Below, in pieces: positions 17,252 to 27,233 of a DNA stretch of 64,000 bases. Under the pieces are notes generated by a model. The model ran no database searches. It saw only the letters and a list, made by a program, of their open reading frames with translations, and was not told the origin of the DNA. A program made the translations under genes and the position numbers. Origin of the DNA: Rothia mucilaginosa (GTDB taxonomy: Bacteria; Actinomycetota; Actinomycetes; Actinomycetales; Micrococcaceae); assembly GCF_001061665.1 (NCBI RefSeq), contig NZ_JVSP01000002.1, positions 277,177 to 341,176 of the forward strand, in the 5' to 3' direction. Position 1 is the stretch's first letter. Each line of letters starts with the position of its first letter.

Positions 17252-17587
17252 ATGGCTAAGATCAAGTCCGGCGACCTGGTTCAGGTTATTTCCGGTGCAG
17301 ATAAGGGCAAGCAGGGCAAGGTTCTGAAGGTTCTCCCCAAAGAAAACCGCGTGGTTGTTGAGGGCGTTAAGGTCGTCACCAAGCACACCAAGGCTAACCC
17401 CCTGACCGGCGCAGCAGGCGGCATTCAGAAGGTTGAGGCACCGATCCACGTTTCCAACGTTGCGATTGTTGACCCCGAGACCAAGAAGCCGACCCGTGTT
17501 GGTTTCCGCCTCGAGACTGTAGAGCGTGACGGCAAGGAGCGCACCGTTCGCGTGCGCGTTGCTAAGCGTTCGGGTAAGGACATCTAA
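17252..17587 (+). CDS. rplX: 50S ribosomal protein L24
   Basis: L24, 111 aa, is an assembly initiator with a KOW domain: [20 protein letters not shown] (about 4-23). It starts 3 nt after rplN and its stop overlaps the rplE start by one base (TAATG). Confidence 0.97.
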   Translation: MAKIKSGDLVQVISGADKGKQGKVLKVLPKENRVVVEGVKVVTKHTKANPLTGAAGGIQKVEAPIHVSNVAIVDPETKKPTRVGFRLETVERDGKERTVRVRVAKRSGKDI

Positions 17588-18147
17588 TGACCGAAACCAA
17601 GATCACCCCCCGCTTCAAGACCAAGTACGCTGAGGTCGTCGTTCCCGCTCTGCAGGAAGAGTTCAAGTACGAGAACGTCATGCAGACCCCGAAGATCGTT
17701 AAGGTCGTCGTAAACATGGGTGTTGGCGAGGCAGCTCGCGACGCAAAGCTCATGGATGGCGCTATTCGCGATCTCACCGCAATCACCGGTCAGAAGCCGA
17801 TTGTTACCCGCGCTAAGAAGTCCATCGCACAGTTCAAGCTGCGCGAAGGTATGCCCATCGGTGCACACGTCACCCTGCGTGGCGACCGCATGTGGGAATT
17901 CCTGGACCGCCTCGTCACCCTGGCACTGCCCCGAATCCGCGACTTCCGCGGCCTCTCGGATCGCCAGTTCGACGGTAACGGTAACTACACCTTCGGTCTG
18001 ACCGAGCAGTCCATGTTCCACGAAATCGATCAGGACTCGATCGACCGCGTGCGTGGTATGGACATTACCGTGGTGACCTCCGCGAAGACCGACGACGAGG
18101 GCCGTGCCATTCTGAAGGCACTGGGCTTCCCGTTCAAGACCAAGTAA
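17587..18147 (+). CDS. rplE: 50S ribosomal protein L5
   Basis: L5, 186 aa, binds 5S rRNA and contacts P-site tRNA. The segments [15 protein letters not shown] (about 38-52), [15 protein letters not shown] and [11 protein letters not shown] are characteristic. It is followed after 73 nt by rpsH, so rpsN/rpsZ (S14), which often lies at this point, is absent from the operon. Confidence 0.97.
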   Translation: MTETKITPRFKTKYAEVVVPALQEEFKYENVMQTPKIVKVVVNMGVGEAARDAKLMDGAIRDLTAITGQKPIVTRAKKSIAQFKLREGMPIGAHVTLRGDRMWEFLDRLVTLALPRIRDFRGLSDRQFDGNGNYTFGLTEQSMFHEIDQDSIDRVRGMDITVVTSAKTDDEGRAILKALGFPFKTK

Positions 18148-18220
18148 CGACTACGTTGTAGGTCCAGACCCCGTTACCGCGGGGTAGGGAAACCACAACG
18201 AGGAAGGGCACAAGCCCACA

Positions 18221-18619
18221 ATGACTATGACTGATCCGGTCGCAGATATGCTGACCCGTTTGCGCAACGCAAACTCCGCATACCACGACACCGTATCCAT
18301 GCCCTACTCCAAGCTGAAGTCTCGCATCGCCGAGATCCTGAAGGCTGAGGGTTACATCGCCGACGTTAAGGTTGAGGATGCAAAGGTCGGCAAGACCCTG
18401 ACCCTCGTCCTCAAGTACGGTCCGTCCCGCGAGCGTTCCATCGCTGGCGTGCGTCGTATTTCCAAGCCGGGCCTGCGTACCTACGCAAAGTCCACCAACC
18501 TGCCCCAGGTTCTGGGTGGCCTCGGCATCGCAATCCTGTCCACCTCTTCGGGTCTGCTGACTGACAAGCAGGCTGCGAAGAAGGGTGTGGGCGGCGAAGT
18601 CATCGCTTACATCTGGTAG
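18221..18619 (+). CDS. rpsH: 30S ribosomal protein S8
   Basis: S8, 132 aa, is a 16S rRNA binder and, in E. coli, the spc-operon repressor. [16 protein letters not shown] and [20 protein letters not shown] are diagnostic. AGGAAGGG lies 12 nt from the ATG at 18221, but a small hairpin (GGGC-ACAA-GCCC, 18206-18217) between them may bring it close. A second ATG lies two codons in. Confidence 0.97.
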   Translation: MTMTDPVADMLTRLRNANSAYHDTVSMPYSKLKSRIAEILKAEGYIADVKVEDAKVGKTLTLVLKYGPSRERSIAGVRRISKPGLRTYAKSTNLPQVLGGLGIAILSTSSGLLTDKQAAKKGVGGEVIAYIW

Positions 18620-18646
18620 TCGGTTAGAAGAGAAAGGAAGAGAATA

Positions 18647-19183
18647 ATGTCACGTATTGGACGTCTCCCCATCTCGGTTCCCGCCGGCGTTGAGGTTAAG
18701 GTCGATGGCAACCTGGTCACCGTTAAGGGCGCAAAGGGCGAGCTCTCCCACAAGGTTGCTTCCCCCATCACTGTCGCTCTGAACGACAACGAGATCGTCG
18801 TGTCTCGTCCCAACGACGAGCGCCTGTCTCGCTCGCTGCACGGTCTGACTCGTACCCTGATTCAGAACCTGATCATCGGCGTGACCTCCGGCTTCGAGAA
18901 GAAGCTGGAAATCGTCGGTACCGGTTACCGTGTGACCCCGAAGGGTAACGACCTGGAGTTCGCTCTGGGCTACTCCCACCCGATCAACATCACCGCTCCC
19001 GAGGGTATTACCTTCGCAGTGGAGGGTGCTAACAAGCTGACCGTGTCGGGTATCGACAAGCAGCTCGTTGGTCAGGTTGCAGCAAACATTCGTGGTCTGC
19101 GTAAGCCCGATCCCTACAAGGGCAAGGGTGTTCGCTACGCAGGTGAGCACATCCGCCGCAAGGTCGGAAAGGCTGGTAAGTAA
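18647..19183 (+). CDS. rplF: 50S ribosomal protein L6
   Basis: L6, 178 aa, lies near the factor-binding site of the large subunit. [19 protein letters not shown] at the start and the C-terminal [20 protein letters not shown] are conserved. It is preceded by AAAGGAAG and followed by rplR after 2 nt. Confidence 0.97.
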   Translation: MSRIGRLPISVPAGVEVKVDGNLVTVKGAKGELSHKVASPITVALNDNEIVVSRPNDERLSRSLHGLTRTLIQNLIIGVTSGFEKKLEIVGTGYRVTPKGNDLEFALGYSHPINITAPEGITFAVEGANKLTVSGIDKQLVGQVAANIRGLRKPDPYKGKGVRYAGEHIRRKVGKAGK

Positions 19184-19185
19184 AC

Positions 19186-19545
19186 ATGGCTATCAAGTCG
19201 AAGGCAGCGCAGCGTGCACGTCGTCACGCTCGCATCCGCAAGTACGTTTCGGGTACCGCTGCGCGTCCGCGCCTGTGCGTCACCCGTTCGACCCGTCACA
19301 TGTTCGTTCAGGTTATCGACGATGTCAAGGGCGTGACCCTGGCATCCGCTTCCACCATGGAAGCAGAGCTGCGTGCAGCTGACCTGGACAAGACCGCTAA
19401 GGCAAAGCGCGTTGGTGAGCTCGTTGCAGAGCGCGCCAAGGCAGCAGGTGTTGAGGCAGTCGTGTTCGACCGCGGTGGTAACAAGTACCACGGCCGTGTT
19501 GCAGCCGTTGCTGACGGTGCACGCGAAGGGGGTCTTGCACTCTAA
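19186..19545 (+). CDS. rplR: 50S ribosomal protein L18
   Basis: L18, 119 aa, is the 5S rRNA-binding protein. [20 protein letters not shown] (about 9-28) and [20 protein letters not shown] are conserved. Its stop overlaps the rpsE ATG by one base. Confidence 0.97.
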   Translation: MAIKSKAAQRARRHARIRKYVSGTAARPRLCVTRSTRHMFVQVIDDVKGVTLASASTMEAELRAADLDKTAKAKRVGELVAERAKAAGVEAVVFDRGGNKYHGRVAAVADGAREGGLAL

Positions 19546-20219
19546 TGAGCGAGCAGAACGTAAAGGAAACTCAGGTGAGCGAAGCAGTAGTAGCTGAAAC
19601 CGCTGAGACCTCCAACCAGCGCGAGGAGCGCCGCAACAACCGCGGCGAGCGTCGTGGCCGTGGCGAGCGCCGCAACAACCGCGCTCGCGAGGAGGAGAAG
19701 GACAAGTACATCGAGCGCGTTGTGACCATCAACCGCGTTTCCAAGGTCGTCAAGGGTGGTCGTCGCTTCAGCTTCACCGCACTGGTCGTCGTTGGTGACG
19801 GTAACGGCCTGGTCGGCGTTGGCTACGGTAAGGCTAAGGAAGTCCCCGCAGCAATCTCCAAGGGTGTCGAGGAAGCAAAGAAGAACTTCTTCCGCGTTCC
19901 CCGCATCGAGAACCGCACCATCCCGCACCGCGTGCAGGGTGAGGCAGCTGCAGGCGTTGTGATGCTCCGTCCGGCAACCGCTGGTACCGGTGTTATCGCA
20001 GGTGGCCCCGTGCGTGCAGTACTCGAGTGCGCAGGCATTCACGATGTGCTGTCCAAGTCGCTCGGTTCCTCGAACCAGATCAACATCGTTCACGCAACCG
20101 TTGCAGCACTCAAGCAGCTTGAGGAGCCCCTGGCAGTGGCAGCCCGCCGTGGCCTGCCCACCGACGAGGTTATCCCCAGCTACCTGCGCAACACCAAGTC
20201 TGAGAAGGCAGGTGCGTAG
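19545..20219 (+). CDS. rpsE: 30S ribosomal protein S5
   Basis: S5, 224 aa, is an accuracy-related small-subunit protein. A charged Arg/Asn/Glu-rich N-terminal extension (about 1-50) precedes the conserved core ([53 protein letters not shown]). The extension explains the length over E. coli S5 (167 aa) and is usual in this group. Confidence 0.97.
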   Translation: MSEQNVKETQVSEAVVAETAETSNQREERRNNRGERRGRGERRNNRAREEEKDKYIERVVTINRVSKVVKGGRRFSFTALVVVGDGNGLVGVGYGKAKEVPAAISKGVEEAKKNFFRVPRIENRTIPHRVQGEAAAGVVMLRPATAGTGVIAGGPVRAVLECAGIHDVLSKSLGSSNQINIVHATVAALKQLEEPLAVAARRGLPTDEVIPSYLRNTKSEKAGA

Positions 20220-20221
20220 TA

Positions 20222-20428
20222 ATGGCCAAGCGTATTCAGCCCAGCGACGCAAAGCTAGAAATCACCCAGGTCAAGTCCTATGTTGGTCAGAAGCAGAACA
20301 TGCGTGAAACCCTCCGTTCCCTGGGCCTCAAGCGCCCCGGTAACAAGGTTGTTCGCACTGCTGACCCCGTCACCGTTGGCATGGTTAACACCGTTGCTCA
20401 CCTGGTGAAGGTTGAGGAGGTCAAGTAA
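20222..20428 (+). CDS. rpmD: 50S ribosomal protein L30
   Basis: L30, 68 aa. The ferredoxin-like small protein shows [20 protein letters not shown] and [16 protein letters not shown], typical of the family. It is spaced 2 nt from rpsE and rplO on both sides. Confidence 0.95.
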   Translation: MAKRIQPSDAKLEITQVKSYVGQKQNMRETLRSLGLKRPGNKVVRTADPVTVGMVNTVAHLVKVEEVK

Positions 20429-20430
20429 AG

Positions 20431-20877
20431 ATGGCAGAAGCTATCAAGATTCACGATCTGCGCCCGGCACCGGGTGCCCACAAGGCAAAGACCCGCGTTG
20501 GCCGCGGTGAAGGCTCCAAGGGTAAGACCGCAGGTCGCGGTACCAAGGGTACCAAGGCACGCTACCAGGTTCGTGCAGGCTTCGAAGGCGGCCAGCTGCC
20601 GCTGCACATGCGCCTGCCGAAGCTGCGCGGTTTCAAGAACCCCTTCCGCACCGAGTACCAGGTTGTTAACCTGGACCGCATCCAGGAGCTGTTCCCCAAC
20701 GGTGGCGATGTCACCGTTGAGGCACTGGTTGCCAAGGGCGCCGTTCGCAAGAACGAGCTCGTGAAGGTTCTGGGCAACGGCGAAATCTCCGTCAAGGTGA
20801 ACGTTGTTGTCGACAAGGCATCGGCTTCCGCTATCGAGAAGATCGAGGCCGCTGGCGGTTCCGTAACCGTTAAGTAG
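20431..20877 (+). CDS. rplO: 50S ribosomal protein L15
   Basis: L15, 148 aa. The glycine/arginine-rich N-terminus ([20 protein letters not shown], about 19-38) and [20 protein letters not shown] are diagnostic. It is the last gene of the spc operon, followed by a strong terminator before secY. Confidence 0.97.
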   Translation: MAEAIKIHDLRPAPGAHKAKTRVGRGEGSKGKTAGRGTKGTKARYQVRAGFEGGQLPLHMRLPKLRGFKNPFRTEYQVVNLDRIQELFPNGGDVTVEALVAKGAVRKNELVKVLGNGEISVKVNVVVDKASASAIEKIEAAGGSVTVK

Positions 20878-20889
20878 TCTTAGCTACTG

Positions 20890-20926
20890 AAAGCCCCCGC
20901 TCGGATGATTCGAGCGGGGGCTTTTG
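20890..20926 (+). terminator. Terminator of the spc operon
   Basis: AAAGCCCCCGCTCG (20890-20903) pairs with CGAGCGGGGGCTTTT (20911-20925) around a 7-nt loop. secY is therefore likely transcribed from its own promoter. Confidence 0.93.
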
Positions 20927-20949
20927 CGTGAAAAGTTATTCTGACGGTT

Positions 20950-21162
20950 CTATATATCTGTTTTGGTATATATGGATAGGTTGTTTGAAGGCCCTTTGAC
21001 AGTGCGTGAGAGGTAAAAATCACGCTAGAAGAATATAAAACATACATATTCTCGTGAGAAGTTATCTTTCATCCGCCCAAACACGATAGACTGGAAGATG
21101 TGTTTACTGCGCCCTAAAACTCTTTGAGGGGAGGGGCGCCCCATAGATTTACAGGAGGACAT
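20950..21162 (+). promoter_or_regulatory. secY upstream region with several dyads
   Basis: The stretch contains TTGACA (20996-21001) with no well-spaced -10, and dyads TATATA..TATATA (about 20951-20982), GCGTGA-N10-TCACGC (21004-21025) and GAATAT-N9-ATATTC (21031-21051). A GC-rich inverted repeat (GCGCCC..GGGCGC) lies about 25 nt ahead of the ribosome-binding site. The promoter cannot be fixed by eye. Confidence 0.35.
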
Positions 21163-22470
21163 GTGCTGAGCGCAGTGGGGCGAGTCTTTAAGACTGCCGA
21201 TTTGCGGCGTAAGCTGCTGTTTACCCTGGCAATGATTGTGCTGTACCGTTTGGGTACCTTTATCCCCGCACCGGGTGTTTCCTATGGAAACGTGCAACAG
21301 TGTCTTGAATCCAACACTACCAGTGGCGGAGTCTACGATATTGTGAACCTCTTCAGCGGTGGCGCCCTGCTGCAGCTGTCAATCTTTGCCCTCGGCGTGA
21401 TGCCGTACATTACTGCATCCATTATCATTCAGCTGCTGCGCGTGGTCATCCCGCGATTCCAGGAGCTGCATGAAGAGGGTGCCCAGGGTCAGGCAAAGCT
21501 AACGCAGTACACCCGTTACCTCACCATCGCTCTCGCACTGCTGAACGCTACCACCATCGTCTCGATGGCGCGCTCCGGCGTTCTGCTGGGTAACTGCCCC
21601 GGCATCATCCCCCAGGACGACGTGATGCACATTCTGCTCATCATCGTCACCCTGTGCGCCGGTACCACCGTCATCATGTGGATGGGCGAGCAGATTACCG
21701 AGCGCGGCGTGGGCAACGGTATGTCCTTGCTGATTTTCACCTCTATCGCCTCCTCCTTCCCGAATGCTTTGGGCTCCATCCAGAGGACCCACGGTTGGGG
21801 TATTTTCGCAGCGGTCTGCGGTATCGGCCTCGTCGTGATGCTTGCCGTGGTGTACGTGGAGCAATCGGTTCGCCGTATCCCCGTGCAGTACGCCAAGCGT
21901 ATGATTGGTCGTCGCACCATTGGCGGAACCAGCACCTACATTCCGCTGAAGGTCAATATGGCCGGTGTGATTCCGCTGATTTTTGCCTCCTCCCTGTTGA
22001 CCCTGCCCGGTCTGCTGGCTCAGTTCAACACCCCTACCGACGGCTCAACCCCGCCGGACTGGGTGAACTGGATTAACGCATACCTGGTGCGTGGCGATCA
22101 CCCGCTGTACATCGTTCTCTACTTCTTCATGATTATTGGCTTCGCCTACTTCTACGTGGCGGTTACCTTTGATCCGGTTGAGGTCGCGGACAACATGAAG
22201 AAGTACGGCGGTTTCATCCCCGGTATTCGTGCGGGCAAGCCGACCGAGCGTTACCTCAGCTACGTGCTTAACCGCATCACCCTGCCCGGTGCGCTGTACC
22301 TGGGCGTCATCTCCATGATTCCCCTCGTTGCGCTGATTCTGTTCAACGCAAACCAGAACTTCCCGTTCGGCGGCGCGTCGCTGCTGATCGTGGTGGGTGT
22401 TGGTCTTGATACTCTCAAGCAGATTAACGCCCAGCTCCAACAACGAAACTACGAAGGATTGCTCCGATGA
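21163..22470 (+). CDS. secY: Preprotein translocase subunit SecY
   Basis: SecY, 435 aa, is the channel of the Sec translocon with ten predicted membrane helices. The start is GTG 21163, giving [20 protein letters not shown], the usual actinobacterial N-terminus, with AGGAGG 4 nt upstream; the upstream in-frame codons lack a match. Conserved [10 protein letters not shown] (helix 2), [13 protein letters not shown] and the C-terminal block [15 protein letters not shown] are present. Its TGA overlaps the ATG of adk, indicating translational coupling. Confidence 0.97.
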   Translation: MLSAVGRVFKTADLRRKLLFTLAMIVLYRLGTFIPAPGVSYGNVQQCLESNTTSGGVYDIVNLFSGGALLQLSIFALGVMPYITASIIIQLLRVVIPRFQELHEEGAQGQAKLTQYTRYLTIALALLNATTIVSMARSGVLLGNCPGIIPQDDVMHILLIIVTLCAGTTVIMWMGEQITERGVGNGMSLLIFTSIASSFPNALGSIQRTHGWGIFAAVCGIGLVVMLAVVYVEQSVRRIPVQYAKRMIGRRTIGGTSTYIPLKVNMAGVIPLIFASSLLTLPGLLAQFNTPTDGSTPPDWVNWINAYLVRGDHPLYIVLYFFMIIGFAYFYVAVTFDPVEVADNMKKYGGFIPGIRAGKPTERYLSYVLNRITLPGALYLGVISMIPLVALILFNANQNFPFGGASLLIVVGVGLDTLKQINAQLQQRNYEGLLR

Positions 22471-23030
22471 ACCGTCTGCTCATCGTTGGCCCTCCCGGTG
22501 CCGGTAAGGGCACCCAGGCCGTCAAGATTGCTGAAGCGCTGAAGATTCCCGCCATCTCCACTGGCGATATCTTCCGCAAGAACATTAAGGAAGAGACCGA
22601 GCTCGGTAAGGAAGCGAAGTCGTACATCGACTCCGGCAACCTGGTTCCCGACTCTGTCACCAACAACATGGTGCGTGCCCGCCTCGATGAGGGCGACGTC
22701 TCCAACGGATTCCTGCTGGATGGCTACCCCCGCAACACCGCACAGGTGCACGAGCTCGACTCCATCCTGGAAGCCAAGGGCGAGAAGATCGACCGCGTTC
22801 TGCTGCTGGTGGCCGACAACGACGAGCTGGTCGAGCGTCTGCTCAACCGCGCCGCTGAGCAGGGTCGCACCGATGACAACGAAGAGGTCATCCGTCACCG
22901 CCTGAAGGTCTATGAGGAAGAGACCGCACCGCTGATCGCGATTTACCGTGAGCGCGGTATCGTCAAGGAAGTGAACGGCCTGGGCGAAATCGCCGAGGTG
23001 ACCGAGCGCATCCTCGACGCACTGAAGTAA
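22467..23030 (+). CDS. adk: Adenylate kinase
   Basis: Adenylate kinase, 187 aa, catalyses ATP + AMP = 2 ADP. The P-loop [11 protein letters not shown] (about 8-18), the AMP-site ISTGDIFR and [10 protein letters not shown] are present. It is the short form: the zinc-type LID (four Cys) is missing, as in other actinobacterial enzymes. The start overlaps the secY stop (ATGA). Confidence 0.97.
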   Translation: MNRLLIVGPPGAGKGTQAVKIAEALKIPAISTGDIFRKNIKEETELGKEAKSYIDSGNLVPDSVTNNMVRARLDEGDVSNGFLLDGYPRNTAQVHELDSILEAKGEKIDRVLLLVADNDELVERLLNRAAEQGRTDDNEEVIRHRLKVYEEETAPLIAIYRERGIVKEVNGLGEIAEVTERILDALK

Positions 23031-23039
23031 CCCTCTGCT

Positions 23040-23090
23040 GTACCCCCGCGATTGTGGTGCCTGATGCATCACAAAGACTTGCGGGGGTAC
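23040..23090 (+). terminator. Hairpin after adk
   Basis: GTACCCCCGC (23040-23049) pairs with GCGGGGGTAC (23081-23090), and inner TTGTG/CACAA extends it. There is no T run. The right arm overlaps the -35 box of the map promoter. Confidence 0.5.
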
Positions 23091-23107
23091 AGTGCTGTCT
23101 GTAGAGT
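23079..23107 (+). promoter_or_regulatory. Promoter of map
   Basis: TTGCGG (23079-23084), 17-nt spacer, TAGAGT (23102-23107), giving a leader of about 40 nt. It belongs to the TTGnnn-N17-TAGAGT set. Confidence 0.6.
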
Positions 23108-23154
23108 TCTAAGCTTGGGCGTGTAGCCCCCCCCAACCCAGAAGGAGCCGTATC

Positions 23155-23991
23155 GTGGCACGAGTCGAAATCAAAACCAACGCACAGCTTCAGCAGATGG
23201 CCCGTGCCGGAGTCATCACCAGCCGCGCCCTCGATGCGGCTGTCGCTGCCGCGCGCCCCGGCGTGACTACGGCCGAGGTGAACGCGGCCTTCGAGCGCAC
23301 CATGCTGGAACTGGGAGGAACCTCCAACTTCTACGGGTACTACGACTACCCGGCTACCGTATGCACCTCCGTCAACTACGAGGTGGTGCACGGAATCCCC
23401 GGCGACTATGTTCTGAAGGACGGCGATATCCTTTCGATTGACGGTGGCGCATATGTGATTGACCCCGCCACCAACCGTCAGTGGCACGGCGATTCTGCAC
23501 GCACCGTACTGATCGGCAACGCGAGCGAAGCCCGCGCCGAGCTGTCCGCCGTTACCCGCGAAGCCATGTGGCACGGTATCGCCGCACTGGCCACGGCAAA
23601 GAAGGTCGGTGAAATCGGCCTGGCTATCGAAGCATACGTTACCGAAGAATACGGCGATAAGTACGGCATTATTGAAGACTACGTGGGCCACGGTATCGGT
23701 TCGCAGATGCACATGGCTCCGGATGTGCTGAACTACGCCGTGCGCGACTTGGGCCCCCGAATTAAGCCCGGTATGGCTTTCGCTATTGAGCCGATGCTTG
23801 TCACCGGGTCCATTGAAACTAAGGTCCTTTCTGATGATTGGACTGTTGTGACCGTTGACGGATCCGATGCCTGCCAGTGGGAACACTCGGTTGCCGTGCA
23901 CAGCGAAGGTATCTGGGTTCTGACTGCAGAAGACGGTGGCGCAAGCGAGCTGGCCCGTTTCGGCATCACCCCCGTGTCCATCCCCGCCTAA
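23155..23991 (+). CDS. map: Methionine aminopeptidase, type I
   Basis: MetAP, 278 aa, removes the initiator methionine from nascent proteins. The metal-ligand blocks are visible: DILSIDGGAYVID and WHGDSARTVLIG (two Asp), GHGIGSQMHMAPDV (His), AFAIEPM (Glu) and WEHSVAVH (Glu). The substrate-site histidine lies in VVHGIPG. The GTG start follows AAGGAG. It has its own promoter after adk. Confidence 0.95.
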   Translation: MARVEIKTNAQLQQMARAGVITSRALDAAVAAARPGVTTAEVNAAFERTMLELGGTSNFYGYYDYPATVCTSVNYEVVHGIPGDYVLKDGDILSIDGGAYVIDPATNRQWHGDSARTVLIGNASEARAELSAVTREAMWHGIAALATAKKVGEIGLAIEAYVTEEYGDKYGIIEDYVGHGIGSQMHMAPDVLNYAVRDLGPRIKPGMAFAIEPMLVTGSIETKVLSDDWTVVTVDGSDACQWEHSVAVHSEGIWVLTAEDGGASELARFGITPVSIPA

Positions 23992-24058
23992 TACAGTCGC
24001 CAGTGGGAAGTAGCCCACGCGACGCATCCCAAGCATCAACCACACAGGAAGAAGCTCC

Positions 24059-25279
24059 ATGAGCGAAACTCTTACCGGGTGCGAGAAAACCGAGCCTACC
24101 TCGACGAAGGTACCGGTCGAAATCTCCACCACCCGCCCCAAGCCCGGGCAGATTACCCTCAAGGCCCCGCGCCGCACGAAACCGCCGAAGCATATTGCGG
24201 ATTTCGACATGGCCGGCCGCCGTGAATTTCTGAAGGAACTGGGTTACCAGCCCTTCCGTGCGTCCCAGCTATCGAAGCACTACTTTGAGCGTTTGGTGAC
24301 CGACCCCGCCGAGATGACGGATCTGCCCGCCAAGGAACGCGAGCAGATGGTCGCGCAGGCCATGCCCCGACTGCTGACTCCGGTACGCACGCTGGAAGCA
24401 GACGGTGGGGATACCATCAAGGTCGTGCACCGCCTCTTTGACGGTGCCCTGATTGAGTCGGTCATTATGCGCTACGACAACCGCGTGACCATGTGCATCT
24501 CCTCGCAGGCCGGATGCGGCATGAACTGCCCCTTCTGCGCCACCGGCCAGCAGGGCCTGACCCGTAACCTCTCCACCGCCGAAATTGTGGAGCAGGTGGT
24601 GGCCGGCGCCCGCTACCTGAAGCAGATGAAGGGCCTTGAGGAGGCCGAGGGCGGTAGCGAAGACACCCGTCCGTTGCGCGTTTCCAATATCGTGTTCATG
24701 GGTATGGGTGAGGCGCTCGCTAACTACAAGTCGACGATGGGCGCCATTCACCGCCTGATTGATCCGGCTCCGGAGGGCCTGGGTATCTCGGCGCGCGGTC
24801 TGACCATGTCGACCGTGGGCCTGGTGCCGGGTATCCGCAAGTTCGAGATGGAGAAGCTGCCCATCACTCTGGCGCTGTCTCTGCACGCGCCGGATGATGA
24901 GCTGCGTGACGAGCTGATTCCGATTAACCAGCGCTGGAAGGTCGACGAGACTCTGGACGCCGCCTACGACTACTACCGCACGACCGGTCGTCGCATCTCG
25001 ATTGAGTACGCGCTGATTCGCGATATTAACGATCAGGGCTGGCGCGCTGATCTGCTGGGCAAGAAACTGGCGCAGCGCGGCCGCGGTTGGGTACACGTGA
25101 ACCCGATTCCGTTGAACCCGACCCCGGGTTCGAAGTGGACGGCTTCTCGCAAGGGCGTGGAGCAGAACTTCGTGGAGCGCCTGCGTACCCACGGTATTCC
25201 GACGACGATTCGCGATACTCGCGGTTCCGATATTGACGGTGCATGCGGCCAGCTTGCTGCTAAGGAAGAGGAAGAGTAG
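24059..25279 (+). CDS. rlmN: Dual-specificity 23S rRNA m2A2503 / tRNA m2A37 methyltransferase RlmN
   Basis: This radical-SAM enzyme, 406 aa, methylates C2 of A2503 in 23S rRNA and of A37 in some tRNAs. The cluster motif CGMNCPFC gives C153, C157 and C160. The GMGEALANY block and the C-terminal [12 protein letters not shown] supply the resolving cysteine near 397, as in RlmN. The N-terminus has a low-complexity extension of about 45 aa. It lies between map and infA, where most relatives have the two adjacent, but its product acts on the ribosome. Confidence 0.95.
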   Translation: MSETLTGCEKTEPTSTKVPVEISTTRPKPGQITLKAPRRTKPPKHIADFDMAGRREFLKELGYQPFRASQLSKHYFERLVTDPAEMTDLPAKEREQMVAQAMPRLLTPVRTLEADGGDTIKVVHRLFDGALIESVIMRYDNRVTMCISSQAGCGMNCPFCATGQQGLTRNLSTAEIVEQVVAGARYLKQMKGLEEAEGGSEDTRPLRVSNIVFMGMGEALANYKSTMGAIHRLIDPAPEGLGISARGLTMSTVGLVPGIRKFEMEKLPITLALSLHAPDDELRDELIPINQRWKVDETLDAAYDYYRTTGRRISIEYALIRDINDQGWRADLLGKKLAQRGRGWVHVNPIPLNPTPGSKWTASRKGVEQNFVERLRTHGIPTTIRDTRGSDIDGACGQLAAKEEEE

Positions 25280-25617
25280 CAGACGTGTGGACGGGGCGGT
25301 GCCCCTCCTCCTTGAAAAATGTCAAGGCGTTTTTCGGGGACTTGCTCGGGAATGAGCCGGGTGAGGGGGCCGCCCTTCTGTCTTCCGCGGAGTCGTGATA
25401 TGCGGGATGCTTTACCTCTTGGCATTGCGGGTTAAGTGCCAGATGTCATAAATATCACGGTTGTTTTTAAAGATGATTTGCCGTAGAGTTATGAGTTGGT
25501 TGTTTATGCCGGTGTTAAGTGCGCCTTAAAACGCCTGCACCTCACCTCGGTGAGCTCATAAACAGAAGATACATTTGTCCGACGCAACTGCGCCGGGCAC
25601 CGACGTTAGCGGAGGAT
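25280..25617 (+). other. Gap between rlmN and infA
   Basis: This 338-nt gap contains no gene. GGGCGG.GCCCCTC (about 25293) is nearly complementary to GAGGGGGCCGCCC (about 25362) and may be a terminator with a long loop. The infA promoter lies at 25461-25489 with a leader of roughly 120 nt. Confidence 0.5.
25461..25489 (+). promoter_or_regulatory. Promoter of the infA-rpoA operon
   Basis: TTGTTT (25461-25466), 17-nt spacer, TAGAGT (25484-25489). It belongs to the same promoter set as rplN, map and groES. Confidence 0.6.
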
Positions 25618-25839
25618 ATGGCTAAGAAAGACGGCGTCATCGAGATCGAAGGCTCTGTGGTTGAAGCTCTGCCCAACGCGATGTTCCGTGTTGAGCTGGA
25701 CAACGGCCACAAGGTTCTCGCACACATCTCGGGCAAGATGCGTCAGCACTATATTCGAATCCTGCCTGAGGACCGAGTGGTAGTGGAACTGAGCCCCTAC
25801 GACCTTTCCCGAGGTCGTATCGTCTACCGTTACAAGTAA
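25618..25839 (+). CDS. infA: Translation initiation factor IF-1
   Basis: IF-1, 73 aa, is a single OB-fold factor for the A site. [20 protein letters not shown] and [20 protein letters not shown] are near-universal in the family and fix the ATG at 25618. GGAGG lies only 2 nt from this ATG, an unusually short spacing; longer in-frame upstream starts have no conservation. Confidence 0.97.
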   Translation: MAKKDGVIEIEGSVVEALPNAMFRVELDNGHKVLAHISGKMRQHYIRILPEDRVVVELSPYDLSRGRIVYRYK

Positions 25840-25848
25840 ACCCGAGAT

Positions 25849-25872
25849 AAACGTCGCCCACCGGCGGCGTTT
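25849..25872 (+). terminator. Hairpin between infA and rpmJ
   Basis: AAACGTCGCC pairs with GGCGGCGTTT (10 bp with one G-T pair) around CACC. With no T run it may reduce rather than stop transcription into rpmJ. Confidence 0.4.
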
Positions 25873-25963
25873 AAATCGTGTTCAAAGGGATAAATAGTTC
25901 CCCAACGTAAGTGAGGGAACCTCTTATCTCGCCAGTAATCAAGTTGCAATCAAAAGGAATGCG

Positions 25964-26077
25964 ATGAAGGTCAAGCCGAGCGTTAAGCCGATCTGCGATA
26001 AGTGCAAGGTGATCCGCCGTCACGGTGTGGTCATGGTGATCTGCGAAAACCCGCGCCACAAGCAGCGCCAGGGCTAA
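25964..26077 (+). CDS. rpmJ: 50S ribosomal protein L36
   Basis: L36, 37 aa. The whole protein is recognisable: [20 protein letters not shown] at the start, then [12 protein letters not shown]. The zinc ligands CxxC (CDKC), Cys and His (CENPRH) are intact, so it is the zinc-containing form. AAAGG stands 6 nt before the ATG. It sits in the usual place between infA and rpsM. Confidence 0.96.
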   Translation: MKVKPSVKPICDKCKVIRRHGVVMVICENPRHKQRQG

Positions 26078-26252
26078 TCCCTAGCAGCTGACTTCATAAC
26101 CGCCTACGGGCGGAATTGTCATAGGCACCGCTCCGAAGTAGCGTCCAATGTGGCGACTTCGGATACCTCCGGACTCAGAGGCCGGGGACCGGGACAGAAC
26201 AACCCGGGCAGTGATGCTAAAGACCTCTGGAAAACAACAAGGAGAAGCCAGT

Positions 26253-26621
26253 ATGGCACGTCTCGCTGGAGTTGATATTCCCCGCGAAAAGCGCGTGGAA
26301 GTTGCTCTCACCTACATCTACGGCGTGGGTAAGACCCGTGCACACGAAACCCTCGCTGCTACCGGCGTCAACCCTGACACCCGCGTCAAGGACCTGACCG
26401 ACCAGGAGCTCGTGGCACTTCGTGACTTCATCGAAGGCAACTACAAGGTTGAAGGTGATCTTCGCCGCGAGGTTGCAGCTGACATTCGCCGCAAGGTCGA
26501 AATCGGCTCCTACCAGGGCCTGCGCCACCGCCGCGGCCTGCCGGTTCACGGTCAGCGCACCAAGACCAACGCACGTACCCGTAAGGGCCCGAAGCGTACC
26601 GTCGCAGGTAAGAAGAAGTAA
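26253..26621 (+). CDS. rpsM: 30S ribosomal protein S13
   Basis: S13, 122 aa, is a head protein contacting P-site t[23 protein letters not shown] sets the start at ATG 26253, 8 nt after AAGGAG; upstream in-frame residues are not conserved. [10 protein letters not shown] and [19 protein letters not shown] are diagnostic. A dyad (26132-26163, TCCGAAGT/ACTTCGGA) lies in its leader. Confidence 0.97.
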   Translation: MARLAGVDIPREKRVEVALTYIYGVGKTRAHETLAATGVNPDTRVKDLTDQELVALRDFIEGNYKVEGDLRREVAADIRRKVEIGSYQGLRHRRGLPVHGQRTKTNARTRKGPKRTVAGKKK

Positions 26622-26689
26622 GACACGTTGCTCTGTTGGGTATCTCTACCCGACCAACGTATTAGTAAACCTTTGTAGGAGAATCAAAA

Positions 26690-27097
26690 ATGCCTCCCAA
26701 GACTCGCGCTGCGGCAGCTCGTAAGACCAACCGCCGCAAGGTTAGCAAGAACATCGTTGCTGGTCAGGCTCACATCAAGTCGACCTTCAACAACACCATC
26801 GTCTCCATCACCGATCCCACCGGTGCAGTGATTTCCTGGTCCTCCGCTGGCGACATGGGCTTCAAGGGCTCCCGTAAGTCCACCCCCTACGCCGCTCAGC
26901 TGGCTGCCGAGGCCGCTGCAAACCGCGCCAAGGAGCACGGCGTCCGCAAGGTCGACGTCTTCGTCAAGGGCCCCGGTTCCGGTCGCGAAACCGCAATCCG
27001 TTCCCTGCAGGCTGCAGGCCTCGAGGTCGGTTCGATTCAGGACGTTACCCCCGTTGCACACAACGGTTGCCGTCCTCCGAAGCGTCGCCGCGTCTAA
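26690..27097 (+). CDS. rpsK: 30S ribosomal protein S11
   Basis: S11, 135 aa, is a platform protein. [20 protein letters not shown] (about 25-44) and [17 protein letters not shown] at the end are characteristic. It is followed directly by rpoA; rpsD (S4), which lies between them in many bacteria, is not here. Confidence 0.97.
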   Translation: MPPKTRAAAARKTNRRKVSKNIVAGQAHIKSTFNNTIVSITDPTGAVISWSSAGDMGFKGSRKSTPYAAQLAAEAAANRAKEHGVRKVDVFVKGPGSGRETAIRSLQAAGLEVGSIQDVTPVAHNGCRPPKRRRV

Positions 27098-27233
27098 TTA
27101 GGTTTCGGCCTAATCCCTCGACGGGTACACTCCACGGAGCGTACCCGGAGAGCACAGACACCCGTCTGCTTCCTAAGATATGTTTTCCCCAACCTGTGGG
27201 CTCATATAGCGGAGCTCACCGAAAGGAAACAAA

